The notes below the pieces were generated by a model that was given only the letters and a program-made list of their open reading frames with translations, did not search any database and was not told the origin of the DNA. The position numbers and the translations under genes are program-made. From Gammaproteobacteria bacterium (GTDB lineage Bacteria; Pseudomonadota; Gammaproteobacteria; Arenicellales; Arenicellaceae), in assembly GCA_022447525.1 (NCBI GenBank), contig JAKVBA010000010.1, positions 1 through 57,206 on the forward strand: a stretch of 57,206 nt of DNA, read 5' to 3'. Within the stretch, counting starts at the first letter, position 1, and the number at the start of each line of letters is the position of its first letter. Shown piece after piece: positions 44,954 through 56,161 of this stretch.

Positions 44954-46030
44954 CTATCGCGACATGAGACTTCGATGATGATGAATACTCATTAATATTC
45001 CAAAACCCGCCATCAAAGTCACCATAGATGTGCCGCCATAACTAATTAAAGGTAATGGTACCCCAACCACAGGCAGCATTCCCGAAACCATACCAATGTT
45101 AACAAAAACGTAAAAGAAAAAGGTCATAGATAAACTGCCAGCCACCAACCTTGAGAATGTATCTTTGGTGTAATACGCAATGTAAAGCCCGCGCAAAGTA
45201 ATAAGAAGATACAAAAGTAGCAAGAACAAGAAACCCAAAAAGCCCTGTTCTTCAGCAAACACAGAAAATATAAAATCGGTATGTCTTTCAGGTATAAATT
45301 CCAGTTGGGATTGACTTCCGGCCATCCACCCTTTGCCTTGTGAGCCACCAGATCCAATAGCTATCATAGATTGAATAATGTGATATCCAGCACCGAGAGG
45401 ATCTGCCCATGGATCGAAAAGTGTCTGTATTCTTTTTTGCTGATAAGGGTGCAAAAGAAAGTGGTATGCAAATGGAATTGCCACAACACTAGCGCCGGCT
45501 AATACTCCAATGAGTTTCCAGGCAAAGCCAGCCAAAAACAAGATCAACCCCCCAGACATAACGATTAATATCGTCGTTCCTAGATCAGGCTGTTTTAAAA
45601 TTAGGATTGCGGGAGCAACAAGAACTGCCGTTGCTAGGCTGAGATTTCCAGCTGAAGGAGGCAAAGGTTTTCTAGTAAGCACCCATGAGACCATCATCGG
45701 CACAGCTATTTTCATTAATTCTGATGGCTGAAAACGCATGAAACCAAGATCCAACCATCGCTGAGCTCCCTTACCGGTGTACCCCACCAACAAAACTAAA
45801 AGTAACATCACTAAACCGATACCGAACAAGACCGGGGAAACTCTAAAAAGAGTCTCTGGACGCACCTGAGCGATCGCCAGCATCGCTAAAATTGCCACCC
45901 CCATCCTTACGCTCTGATTAAACAGTAGTCGTTGGCTTTCTCCGCCAGCACTCCAGAGAATGAACAAACTTACTGAACATAAGATCATCAATCCGATAAA
46001 CAGAGGAATATCAATTTTAAACTTAAACAT
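44954..46030 (-). CDS. rodA: Peptidoglycan glycosyltransferase RodA
   Basis: SEDS-family polymerase of the elongasome, working with PBP2. The 358-residue polytopic protein has about ten helices. Family phrases are YTGKGAQRWLDLGFMRFQPSE, split at the loop start, PDLGTTI, and the C-terminal VGVPLPLISYGGTSMV, with the catalytic Asp in the extracellular loop region. It follows mrdA by 2 bases, typical coupling. Also called mrdB. Confidence 0.96.
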   Translation of the reverse strand: MFKFKIDIPLFIGLMILCSVSLFILWSAGGESQRLLFNQSVRMGVAILAMLAIAQVRPETLFRVSPVLFGIGLVMLLLVLLVGYTGKGAQRWLDLGFMRFQPSELMKIAVPMMVSWVLTRKPLPPSAGNLSLATAVLVAPAILILKQPDLGTTILIVMSGGLILFLAGFAWKLIGVLAGASVVAIPFAYHFLLHPYQQKRIQTLFDPWADPLGAGYHIIQSMIAIGSGGSQGKGWMAGSQSQLEFIPERHTDFIFSVFAEEQGFLGFLFLLLLYLLITLRGLYIAYYTKDTFSRLVAGSLSMTFFFYVFVNIGMVSGMLPVVGVPLPLISYGGTSMVTLMAGFGILMSIHHHRSLMSR

Positions 46031-46032
46031 TA

Positions 46033-47916
46033 CTACTGATCTAACAAGGCGGTAGAACTATTGTGCTTGTACTCACCGTCTTCTCCGAGCAAGTAATAAT
46101 CCATCACCTTACGGGCGACTGGCGCTGCAACGCTACTTCCACTACCACCATTTTCCACTACCACAGCCACAGCTATTTTTGGTAATTCAACCGGAGCAAA
46201 AGAGACAAACAAGGCATGATCTTTCTGAAACTCAGAAAGCTTACTCTCATCATACTTTTCGCCTTGAGGAATCCCCACTACTTGTGCTGTACCGGTTTTG
46301 CCCGCAATACTATATTTTGCATTCAAGCCAGAACTCAATGCGGTTCCACCGGGACTCTCTACTACGGCACGCATACCTTCGATAATTCGATCAAAATTCT
46401 CTGCTGAAGCATTAACCTCCTGTAGCTGATTGGTATTAGGTACGATCGGAGCTGAAGACCCGCTTACTAATCTATTTACCAATCTTGGTTCCTTTCTTTT
46501 GCCGCGATTAGCAATCGTTGCCGTCATTGCCCCCAATTGAATAGGAGTAGTCAGCGTAAAACCTTGCCCAATTCCTGTTATCAACGTCTCGCCAGGATAC
46601 CATGGCTCGCCCTTTACTCGTTTTTTCCATTCGCGTGACGGCATCAATGCCGAGGGTTCTCCGGACAAATCGATACCCGTTCTATTTCCTAAACCAAATT
46701 GTCGCAGATAGGTCTGCATTTTATCGATACCCATCCAATTTGCTATTTGATAGTAGTAGATATCACAAGAATGCTTGATCGACTCAATCATTGACATTGA
46801 ACCGTGCCCACTTCTTTTCCAACATCGATATCGGTGTGAGCTGCCACTCAAGGTATAATAGCCCGGGCAGAGTACTGACGCATTCTTGTTCCAACCCTGT
46901 TCCAATGCAGCCAAGGAAACTAATCCTTTAATGGTAGAGCCCGGAGCGTATCGACCATTAAGCGCCCTGTTCAAAAGTGGCCGATTGATGTCATCCCTTA
47001 GCTGGTTGTATTCACGATGACCTATACCATTTACAAATTTATTTGAGTCATAGACCGGATTACTTACAAACGCCAACACACCACCTGTTTCAGGTTCAAT
47101 AGCAATCACAGCGCCCCGTCGGTCAGCTAGATATTCGCGTGCCTTGACCTGTAAATCAGCATCGATATTTAAATAGATGTCATGCCCAGATACGGGTGGT
47201 GTTAAATCTAGTTGCCTGACTCGTTGACCGTGGGCATTGGTTTCAACCTGTTCAAACCCAACTTTACCCAACAGCATCTCTTCATATTTAGCCTCGATAC
47301 CTAAACGACCAATATACTGAGTCCCTTTGTAGGCATTTCTGTCAATTTTATCCAAATCACGTTGATTAATTCGGGCGACGTAACCTAGAACGTGAGCCAA
47401 CTCTCCACCGTAGGGATAATTTCTCTGCAACCTGGGTTGTACTTCCGCGCCTCGGAAACGATGTTTATTGACCAAGAAACGAGCAACCTCCTGGTCGGTA
47501 AGATTGACTTTAAGTACTTGCGATTGAAATCCAGGTCGACCACGAACTAGGCTCTTAAACTTTGCAATTTCGGTTGGAGTTAAAGCAATAAACCTTGCAA
47601 GTTCATCCAATAGTGAGGACAAATCATCTGCGTCGTCGGGAGTGATCTCTAGTGTAAATACCGGTATATTCTCAGCCAGAACCTTGCCATTTCGATCGAA
47701 AATTTGCCCTCTAACCGGAGGCACCGGCACTAGTCTGACACGATTATCTTTCGAAAGAACCTCAAACTTTTGATGACTGCTGATCTGCAGAAACCATATC
47801 CTCGATATTAAAATCAAGCTCAAGATGACCAATAACACCACTAGCGCCACCAGTCGAGCGTGTATCAAGTTGGTCTCTCTTAGATAATCCTTGAGTTGTA
47901 TATTCTCTTTAACCAT
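46033..47916 (-). CDS. mrdA: Penicillin-binding protein 2
   Basis: Monofunctional class B transpeptidase for side-wall growth. The 627-residue protein has one N-terminal helix (about 20-43), a pedestal domain (PVRGQIFDRNGKVLAENIPV), and the transpeptidase domain with STIK at 327-330, SCD at 383-385 and KTG at 540-542. All three motifs are intact. It lies between mreD (18-base gap) and rodA. Confidence 0.97.
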   Translation of the reverse strand: MVKENIQLKDYLRETNLIHARLVALVVLLVILSLILISRIWFLQISSHQKFEVLSKDNRVRLVPVPPVRGQIFDRNGKVLAENIPVFTLEITPDDADDLSSLLDELARFIALTPTEIAKFKSLVRGRPGFQSQVLKVNLTDQEVARFLVNKHRFRGAEVQPRLQRNYPYGGELAHVLGYVARINQRDLDKIDRNAYKGTQYIGRLGIEAKYEEMLLGKVGFEQVETNAHGQRVRQLDLTPPVSGHDIYLNIDADLQVKAREYLADRRGAVIAIEPETGGVLAFVSNPVYDSNKFVNGIGHREYNQLRDDINRPLLNRALNGRYAPGSTIKGLVSLAALEQGWNKNASVLCPGYYTLSGSSHRYRCWKRSGHGSMSMIESIKHSCDIYYYQIANWMGIDKMQTYLRQFGLGNRTGIDLSGEPSALMPSREWKKRVKGEPWYPGETLITGIGQGFTLTTPIQLGAMTATIANRGKRKEPRLVNRLVSGSSAPIVPNTNQLQEVNASAENFDRIIEGMRAVVESPGGTALSSGLNAKYSIAGKTGTAQVVGIPQGEKYDESKLSEFQKDHALFVSFAPVELPKIAVAVVVENGGSGSSVAAPVARKVMDYYLLGEDGEYKHNSSTALLDQ

Positions 47917-47934
47917 ACTCGAAATACAAATGAC

Positions 47935-48438
47935 CTAAGGACGCAAATGAAAAACTCTGCGAATTTCTTCAAGTACAATATTAACGAACGGCCAAACCAG
48001 TATATTACCGACAATAGAGTACCAATCCTCTACGGTTATTTTGTTACCAGCAACGAGTCCTTCTAGCCAAAGGTTGATCAACTTAAAAAATGCAATCAAC
48101 GCAACTACCAAAAAGACTTGCAACCATCTGGATGTTACTTTTAGTTGTAAATACGTCAAATTGACCAAAAACACCAACGTCGCAAGTCCAATACTCAACA
48201 CACCGAACGTCTTTGCAGTCAAGACCTCTAGCATGGTACCAATGGTAAATCCAACGATCGGTCCGACTTTATTCGGAGCAAGCAGTGCCCAATAGACCAA
48301 GACCAAGGCAATCCAATCTGGCCAAAATGCAGCCAACCAATCTGGCACTTGCACTAACATTAAGGTAAACGCAGCAAAGCATGAAACACATAAGGCCAAA
48401 TAAACTCGATTTGGAGCCCCGGCAGTACTATTCATCAC
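47935..48438 (-). CDS. mreD: Rod shape-determining protein MreD
   Basis: Small polytopic membrane protein of the elongasome; 167 residues, about five helices, with the phrase PDWIALVLVYWALLAPNKVG near 40-59. It overlaps the 3' end of mreC by 11 bases, implying coupling. Catalytic motifs are not expected. Identification rests on the mreBCD order plus the family phrase. Confidence 0.93.
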   Translation of the reverse strand: MMNSTAGAPNRVYLALCVSCFAAFTLMLVQVPDWLAAFWPDWIALVLVYWALLAPNKVGPIVGFTIGTMLEVLTAKTFGVLSIGLATLVFLVNLTYLQLKVTSRWLQVFLVVALIAFFKLINLWLEGLVAGNKITVEDWYSIVGNILVWPFVNIVLEEIRRVFHLRP

Positions 48439-49318
48439 TCAGGTCCCCATCCGTCTCCTTTTGCGACTGGCTTACTTGATTTGCTCCCACTTCCATATTT
48501 TTAGCTTCTCTAGATAGCAACAAAACATGATTAGATCTATCAAGCTTAGCGATTGGGCTGGCTGTCACCCGCATAAACGCTTCATCCTCGATTATTGCAA
48601 CATCAACCACTTGCGCTACCGGATAGCCATTTGGAAATCTTTCGCCCAAACCTGAACTCAAAAGAATATCGCCTTGTTTTATGTCGGAGTTTTGATTCAG
48701 ATAGAGCACATCGACTGTCGAAAGACTGCCGGTACCGCGTACAATAGTACGTAAGCCATTACGTTCCACCTGAACCGGCATTGCATGACCAGGATCGGTT
48801 ATAAGCACAACAACACTGCTTAATGGCATGACTTCGGTTATTTGACCGATGACGCCTTTGTCGTCTACGACTGCCTGCCCTAAATACACAGAATCACTCA
48901 AACCTTGTCGTATCGAAACTCGATGACTATCTCTGTCGAGACTTACTTGCATCAGTTCCGCTAGGGTGACCTTTTCCTCTAAACGCTCGGTTGCGTCTAG
49001 CAAGGCTCTTAAACCGGCATTTTCTTCTTGCAACGTTCTTAGCAAAAGAGTTTCTGATTTAAGTTTAAAATATTCACTACGGAGATTTTCGTAGGCAATT
49101 TTAACGTCGGGTTCAGCGGACATTGTACCGGACACCCAATTCCCTATGCTTGATGGTACTGATGCCAACACTTGTATTGGGCGCAAAGCAACAGAGAGCG
49201 CGTTTCTGGGACTATTCAGCCATGAAGTATTGGAATCTACAAGTAATAGCACCACTGACGTAACCAGCATAGTACAAAACTGAAACCAACCACTGCTTTT
49301 ACGAAACTGCTTTTCCAT
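48428..49318 (-). CDS. mreC: Rod shape-determining protein MreC
   Basis: Periplasmic scaffold of the elongasome that activates PBP2. The 296-residue protein has one N-terminal helix, a coiled coil at about 75-110 (ENLRSEYFKLKSETLLLRTL), then two beta-barrel-like domains with VVDDKGVIGQITEV and STVDVLYLNQNSDIKQGDIL. The start is at the ATG at 49318. It lies 78 bases after mreB. Confidence 0.95.
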   Translation of the reverse strand: MEKQFRKSSGWFQFCTMLVTSVVLLLVDSNTSWLNSPRNALSVALRPIQVLASVPSSIGNWVSGTMSAEPDVKIAYENLRSEYFKLKSETLLLRTLQEENAGLRALLDATERLEEKVTLAELMQVSLDRDSHRVSIRQGLSDSVYLGQAVVDDKGVIGQITEVMPLSSVVVLITDPGHAMPVQVERNGLRTIVRGTGSLSTVDVLYLNQNSDIKQGDILLSSGLGERFPNGYPVAQVVDVAIIEDEAFMRVTASPIAKLDRSNHVLLLSREAKNMEVGANQVSQSQKETDGDLSDE

Positions 49319-49396
49319 TTTATCGCGTTAACGGCCTCAAAATCACGTGGTCAAGCTTATCGAGCTTAGCTTTACATGGTGACTAGACATGGTGTC

Positions 49397-50953
<1,557 letters not shown>

Positions 50954-51241
50954 ATGGCACTAGATAGCAAAACAGTGCAAGACATTGCTCGTCTTGCGAG
51001 ATTGAGAGTTTCCGTAGAAGAAACCACAAAATTTGGAACAGAGTTGAGTAATATTCTCGACTTAGTTGCGCAAATGGAAGCTGCAGACACCGATAATATC
51101 GAACCCATGACTCATCCATTCGATGCGACCCTGAGAATGCGAAATGATCAGGTCACTGAAACTAACCAAAGGGACAAGTTTCAATCCATTGCACCAAGTG
51201 CGGAGAACGGTTTATACCTAGTTCCTAGAGTAATCGATTAA
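50954..51241 (+). CDS. gatC: Aspartyl/glutamyl-tRNA amidotransferase subunit C
   Basis: Small belt subunit of GatCAB, which amidates Glu-tRNA(Gln) and/or Asp-tRNA(Asn). The 95-residue protein has the standard features: DIARLARLRVSVEE near the start and MEAADTDNIEPMTHPF mid-protein. A GAGAGA ribosome-binding site precedes the ATG. First of gatCAB; its presence implies an indirect route to Gln- or Asn-tRNA. Confidence 0.96.
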   Translation: MALDSKTVQDIARLARLRVSVEETTKFGTELSNILDLVAQMEAADTDNIEPMTHPFDATLRMRNDQVTETNQRDKFQSIAPSAENGLYLVPRVID

Positions 51242-51326
51242 GAAAAATCACATAGTATTGATAATGCCATTGCATTAGAGATCGTCAATTAGCCCCAACA
51301 AGTAACAAATTAAAAGAGTCAAGACA

Positions 51327-52796
51327 TTGAGTATTAAGACACTAACGCAGCTGGCTGGCGACCTCAAAAATGGTCGCGTCTCCAGTGAGGAACTGACTAG
51401 AGACTATTTAACTAAAATCGATTTAAGCGATCATAATGCGTTTATCAGCGTCAATGCAGACTCAGCGATTACGCAGGCTAAAGAGGCCGACAAAAAACGC
51501 GCAAAGGGGGCTGATTCCCCTTTGCTAGGGTTACCCATCGCGCAGAAAGATATTTTTTGTATCGAGGGTACGAGAACCACCTGCGGATCAAAAATCTTAT
51601 CTGATTTTGAGGCGCCCTACACCGCTTCTGTAGTGGAAAATATGCGAAGTCATGGGCTGGTGACTCTTGGCAAAACCAATATGGATGAGTTTGCAATGGG
51701 CTCATCAAATGAGACGTCTTACTTTGGCGGAGTAAAGAACCCTTGGGGAAGTTCAGATGAAAACCTTGTCCCCGGCGGGAGTTCAGGTGGCTCGGCCGCT
51801 GCTGTCTCCGCGCAACTGGCACCAGCTGCGACCGGCACAGACACGGGTGGCTCTATAAGACAACCGGCAGCATTTTGTAACCTCACTGGATTGAAACCAA
51901 GTTACGGTCGCTGCTCACGTTATGGAATGATAGCTTTTGCATCTTCGCTAGACCAAGCGGGCCCAATGACGCACACCGCTGAAGACGCTGCTCTTCTACT
52001 AAATACGATGGCAGGGTTTGATCAAAAAGACTCGACGTCCTTGGATGTTCCTGCAGAAGATTTCACCATAATGCTGGAGGATTCCTTATCGGGGCTAAAA
52101 ATTGGCTTACCTAAAGAGTACGTAAGCGAAGGGCTGGATCCAGAAGTTGCAGCACTGGTGGAAAGCGCAATCAAAGAATACGAAAAGCTAGGCGCGCAAT
52201 TGGTTGACGTGTCGCTGCCCAACTCAGCTTTAGCGTTACCAAGCTATTATGTAATTGCTCCTGCTGAGGCTTCTTCTAACCTATCTCGATTTGATGGGGT
52301 TAGATATGGTTATCGAGCCGAAGAGTATGAGAACCTTGAAGAGCTTTATTTGAATTCTCGCACCGAGGGTTTTGGTGAGGAAGTCAAACGCCGAATAATG
52401 ATTGGCGCCTACGCTTTATCCTCAGGTTACTATGATGCCTACTACTCAAAAGCACAAAAACTGCGTCGGTTGATCTCAAACGATTTTGATGCCGCGTTTA
52501 AATACTGCGACGTTATTATGGGGCCAACCACTCCCAGCCCGGCGTTCGCTGCTGGTAGCCGCACTGACGATCCCGTTTCGATGTACCTAAACGATATTTA
52601 CACTATACCAGTAAACCTTGCTGGACTTCCTGCTGCGTCGATTCCAGCCGGTTTCACACAGTCGGGTTTACCTGTAGGCCTACACATGATTACGCCTTAC
52701 TTACGAGAAGCTAAATTATTGAACATTGCTCATCAATATCAATTGGTAACAGATTGGCACATGCAGTCACCTAGCTCGCTAGGAGGGACGACCTAA
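51327..52796 (+). CDS. gatA: Aspartyl/glutamyl-tRNA amidotransferase subunit A
   Basis: Glutaminase subunit that supplies ammonia for transamidation. The 489-residue amidase-signature protein has Lys74 (PIAQKDIF), the cis-serine near 152 ([10 protein letters not shown]) and the nucleophile Ser176 ([11 protein letters not shown]), giving the complete Ser-cisSer-Lys triad. The start is a TTG at 51327, with AAAAGAG just upstream. Its stop overlaps the gatB start (TAATG). Confidence 0.97.
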   Translation: MSIKTLTQLAGDLKNGRVSSEELTRDYLTKIDLSDHNAFISVNADSAITQAKEADKKRAKGADSPLLGLPIAQKDIFCIEGTRTTCGSKILSDFEAPYTASVVENMRSHGLVTLGKTNMDEFAMGSSNETSYFGGVKNPWGSSDENLVPGGSSGGSAAAVSAQLAPAATGTDTGGSIRQPAAFCNLTGLKPSYGRCSRYGMIAFASSLDQAGPMTHTAEDAALLLNTMAGFDQKDSTSLDVPAEDFTIMLEDSLSGLKIGLPKEYVSEGLDPEVAALVESAIKEYEKLGAQLVDVSLPNSALALPSYYVIAPAEASSNLSRFDGVRYGYRAEEYENLEELYLNSRTEGFGEEVKRRIMIGAYALSSGYYDAYYSKAQKLRRLISNDFDAAFKYCDVIMGPTTPSPAFAAGSRTDDPVSMYLNDIYTIPVNLAGLPAASIPAGFTQSGLPVGLHMITPYLREAKLLNIAHQYQLVTDWHMQSPSSLGGTT

Positions 52797-54241
52797 TGTT
52801 TACATGGGATAAAAATTGGGAAGTGGTCATTGGCCTTGAAGTTCATACCCAACTTCAAACTAAATCGAAAATATTTTCGGGCAGTTCAATCGCTTACGGC
52901 GCCGAGCCAAACACGCAAGCCAGTGCGGTGGACATTGCCCTACCCGGGGTTCTTCCAGTTATGAACTTGGAGGCAGCAAGACTAGCAGTAAAATTTGGTT
53001 TAGCGATTGACGCTCACATCAACAAACGAAATGTCTTTGCCAGAAAGAACTATTTCTATCCAGACTTGCCAAAAGGCTATCAGATTTCACAAATGGAATT
53101 GCCAATCGTCGGTCTAGGCGCACTGGAAATCAAAACCGAGAGTGGCACTAAAACAATTGGGATTACACGAGCACACCTAGAAGAGGACGCTGGAAAATCA
53201 CTGCATGAAAACTTTCATGGGCAGACGGGCATAGACCTTAATCGTGCGGGAACGCCCTTGCTGGAAATTGTCTCTGAACCCGACATGCGTTCACCAGCTG
53301 AGGCAGTAGCGTATTTGCGCAAGCTCCACAGTCTAGTTCGCTATATCGAAATTTGCGATGGCAATATGCAGGAAGGTTCATTTCGCTGTGACGCCAACGT
53401 GTCAGTCAGACCTGTCGGTCAAAAAGAGTATGGCACTAGAACTGAATTGAAAAATATTAATTCATTCCGTTTTGTTGAGCGCGCTATCGAATATGAAGTC
53501 GAGCGTCAAATAGACATGCTAGAAGAAGGTGGAGAGATCGTTCAAGAGACCAGACTATACGATGCTGATAAGCATGAAACTCGATCTATGCGATCCAAAG
53601 AAGAAGCGCATGACTATCGATATTTTCCAGATCCAGATCTTCCTCCGATGGTACTGGAAGACAGTTTCATCGAAGAAGTTCGCATAACCCTTCCTGAGTT
53701 ACCCGATGCCAAAAAAGCTCGATTTGAGACAGAACTGGGTTTGAATGAGGCAGACGCTCAAGTTCTTACCGCAGACAGAGAAATCGCCGACTATTTTGAA
53801 AGCACAGCCGACGCGACATCAGCAGACACAAAAACGGTAGCCAATTGGATGACTGGTGAGCTGTTTGCCAACCTCAACAAAGCCGAATTAGAAATCAGTG
53901 ACTCCCCTATTTCCAGCGCTCAACTGGCTAAATTACTGGATCGAATCGCGGACAAAACTCTCTCTGGCAATACCGGTAAAAAGGTATTTGCCGCTCTGTG
54001 GGACCAAGAAGGAGAAGTTGATGACATAATCGACGCCAAGGGATTAAAACAAATTACTGATACCGGCGCGATCGAGGCCATTGTCGATGACGTCATTGCC
54101 AGCTGCCCTGATCAAGTCGCACAGTTCAAAGAAGGTAATGAAAAAGTCATTGGATTCTTAACGGGTCAAGTTATGCAAAGGTCAAAAGGCAAAGCCAACC
54201 CACAAATGGCTAACCAAATGCTAAGAGAAAAACTGTCGTGA
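52796..54241 (+). CDS. gatB: Aspartyl/glutamyl-tRNA amidotransferase subunit B
   Basis: Kinase/amidotransferase subunit that activates the misacylated tRNA. The 481 residues begin [20 protein letters not shown], a fixed family start, with [32 protein letters not shown] and CDANVSVRP. The C-terminal helical tail (from about 330) contacts tRNA. It overlaps gatA by 1 base, and the thioesterase gene overlaps its 3' end by 4 bases. Confidence 0.97.
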   Translation: MFTWDKNWEVVIGLEVHTQLQTKSKIFSGSSIAYGAEPNTQASAVDIALPGVLPVMNLEAARLAVKFGLAIDAHINKRNVFARKNYFYPDLPKGYQISQMELPIVGLGALEIKTESGTKTIGITRAHLEEDAGKSLHENFHGQTGIDLNRAGTPLLEIVSEPDMRSPAEAVAYLRKLHSLVRYIEICDGNMQEGSFRCDANVSVRPVGQKEYGTRTELKNINSFRFVERAIEYEVERQIDMLEEGGEIVQETRLYDADKHETRSMRSKEEAHDYRYFPDPDLPPMVLEDSFIEEVRITLPELPDAKKARFETELGLNEADAQVLTADREIADYFESTADATSADTKTVANWMTGELFANLNKAELEISDSPISSAQLAKLLDRIADKTLSGNTGKKVFAALWDQEGEVDDIIDAKGLKQITDTGAIEAIVDDVIASCPDQVAQFKEGNEKVIGFLTGQVMQRSKGKANPQMANQMLREKLS

Positions 54242-55041
54242 CGGATAGATTTGAATTTTCTGACCTACTTGCGAACTTTACACGGTCACAATCAAGCGAC
54301 ACTGCTTGGGCCACCAATGTGCCCGAAACGTGGCTACAAGGCAGAACTACCTATGGTGGGTTATCTGCCGCTATGTGCCTGCGTGCGGTGGAACTAGAGT
54401 TACCGGATCTACCACCGCTACGTTCAGCCCAGATAAACTTTATTGGCCCCGTTTCTGGTGAGGTTTCCATCAAGGTGTCGGTGTTAAGACAGGGTAAGAG
54501 CGTCGCCTGCGTAAGCGCTGACATGATCGGTCTGGGCGGCTTGGCGACGCACGCGGTGTTTACGTTTGGCTTATCGAGACCATCGAAGCTTGATCAAGAT
54601 TTTACTGAACCACCCTCTGTTCCGGGTATTGAAGAATCGATAAATTTCTTCGCGCACGAACAACGTCCAGCTTTTGCGAAACATTTTGATTGCAAGCTTG
54701 CTCAAGGTGGTCATCCAGTAAGCGGATCTCAACATCATGAGCACTATCTCTGGGTTAGACACCAAGATAAAAATGCACAAGGCATGACCGCCCTGATGGG
54801 CATAGGCGACATGCCTCCGCCTGCTGTACTGCCTATGTTCAAAGAGTTTGCTCCCATCAGCAGCATGAATTGGACCGTGAATATTCTAAGCGAAGATCTA
54901 TCAACAGACGACGGATGGTGGTTACTCAGATCCGCAGCCGAACACGCCAGAAACGGCTACTCAAGCCAAGACATGCAGGTTTGGAACAGCGAAGGCAAGC
55001 TCGTGATCTCAGCCATGCAAACCGTCGCGCTGTTTTATTAA
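54238..55041 (+). CDS. TesB-like acyl-CoA thioesterase family protein
   Basis: A 267-residue double-hotdog protein. The first hotdog has [21 protein letters not shown] and then [20 protein letters not shown]; the second includes [13 protein letters not shown] and the closing [15 protein letters not shown], typical of the TesB/4HBT_3 group. It probably hydrolyses acyl-CoA, but the substrate is unknown. The start is a GTG that overlaps the gatB stop (GTGA), so it is translationally coupled to gatCAB, though functionally unrelated. Confidence 0.85.
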   Translation: MTDRFEFSDLLANFTRSQSSDTAWATNVPETWLQGRTTYGGLSAAMCLRAVELELPDLPPLRSAQINFIGPVSGEVSIKVSVLRQGKSVACVSADMIGLGGLATHAVFTFGLSRPSKLDQDFTEPPSVPGIEESINFFAHEQRPAFAKHFDCKLAQGGHPVSGSQHHEHYLWVRHQDKNAQGMTALMGIGDMPPPAVLPMFKEFAPISSMNWTVNILSEDLSTDDGWWLLRSAAEHARNGYSSQDMQVWNSEGKLVISAMQTVALFY

Positions 55042-56161
55042 AATCAAATTGACACAGCACTCGAAACATCGACTCAACTAGACCGTAATTCGCTTGCGCG
55101 CAACTAAGCACCTGCTCGAGTTTTTTTGTAATCCGCCCCTTTTGGAATTTGTGACCGAGTCTGGGCTAGATCCAGAGGGCTATTCTTGTTGTAAGCGGGG
55201 GTTGATTTCTTAGTTATTATTGGTCTCTTAGTTAACACAGCGGGAGTCGAACGATTAAAGAATTCGCCTACCTTCGTCTGATGCTTTTTGTGAGGTCATA
55301 ACACTGGCATGGACTTAGATACTATAGTATTTTAAATCCCCATTAAGTCTCTGCAAGAGCTCCCTCTAAGGCAACACTAGTAACCAACAATGATTATGAG
55401 CCAAAGTCAAAACAGCATAAATCGAACTTTTTCAGCGCCGACTTCTGATGTTAAACGAGGCGGTCATCAATTGTTATTATTAACAACCCTGGTGTAACTG
55501 CTAATCCTGTCTCACCTTACCACTGCAGGGGTGGCTGTTGTGCGCCACTTGCGGCAAAAAGTGCGAGGCACAGGGACATGTTGACCAATCCCCTCTCTCT
55601 CCACTATCTTTTTAAACAAATATTTAGAATTATGCTGGCCAAGTTTAAGCTGGTTTAGAGTACTTCTAGCGTCGCAATGCCAGCTTTTTGGTGCGCCAAA
55701 ATTCCGTTCGGGTTTCTGTTTCGTAGCCCAAAACACTATTCAATTAGATTGAATACATTACAACGCCGAATAATACATTAACGGGCTACGCCCGCAATAT
55801 GGCGTGGATTTATGACTGCAACCACTACTAATAAAAAGCACTTCATTTGTTACAACTTAACATTTAAGGTCTTGATAAGTTGCAACGGCAGAAACAACGA
55901 CCTTCACTTGCCAAATTTGGAATCCAGCCAAGAGGCGCTGGCTAAGGGTAAATGATTTAATGCTCGTCGCTTAAAAGCAGAACTTTTATGTGTTAAAATC
56001 GCGAAGCAGGCTTCACAAGAGAACTTAGACTCACAATTATAGAAAAAATATCACTTGTAATTCAGATTACATTGCTTGGTAAGTTCGGTTGCTTCTATCT
56101 AACCAATACACATATTACAAAAACTTACGTTTAGACAGAGATTATCATCTCGGGAGTTGGT
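55042..56161. other. 1.1-kb non-coding region with clustered small palindromes
   Basis: No convincing gene. A 74-codon minus frame (55512-55736) is unsupported. From 55722 to 55805 there are several short inverted repeats (described separately). The rest is unremarkable. The promoter of the secreted protein gene at 56162 should lie in the last 150 bases. Confidence 0.5.
55722..55805. repeat. Cluster of nested small inverted repeats
   Basis: CGTAGCCC (55722-55729) pairs with GGGCTACG (55783-55790). Inside lies ATTCAA/TTGAAT (55738-55754). Overlapping the right arm is CGGGC/GCCCG (55782-55794, loop of 3), enclosed by ACGCC/GGCGT (55763-55767, 55801-55805). AATACATTA is also directly repeated (55752, 55772). 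It may be a folded RNA, a recombination site or a remnant repeat; nothing ties it to a known family. Confidence 0.45.

Noticed and set aside
55512-55736. 74-codon minus-strand frame in the 55-56 kb gap
   Set aside because: No ribosome-binding site, no family features and unusual composition; more likely a chance frame or part of a repeat.
55722-55805. Integron attC site
   Set aside because: The nested stems resemble attC, but the conserved GTTRRRY and RYYYAAC boxes are not present.
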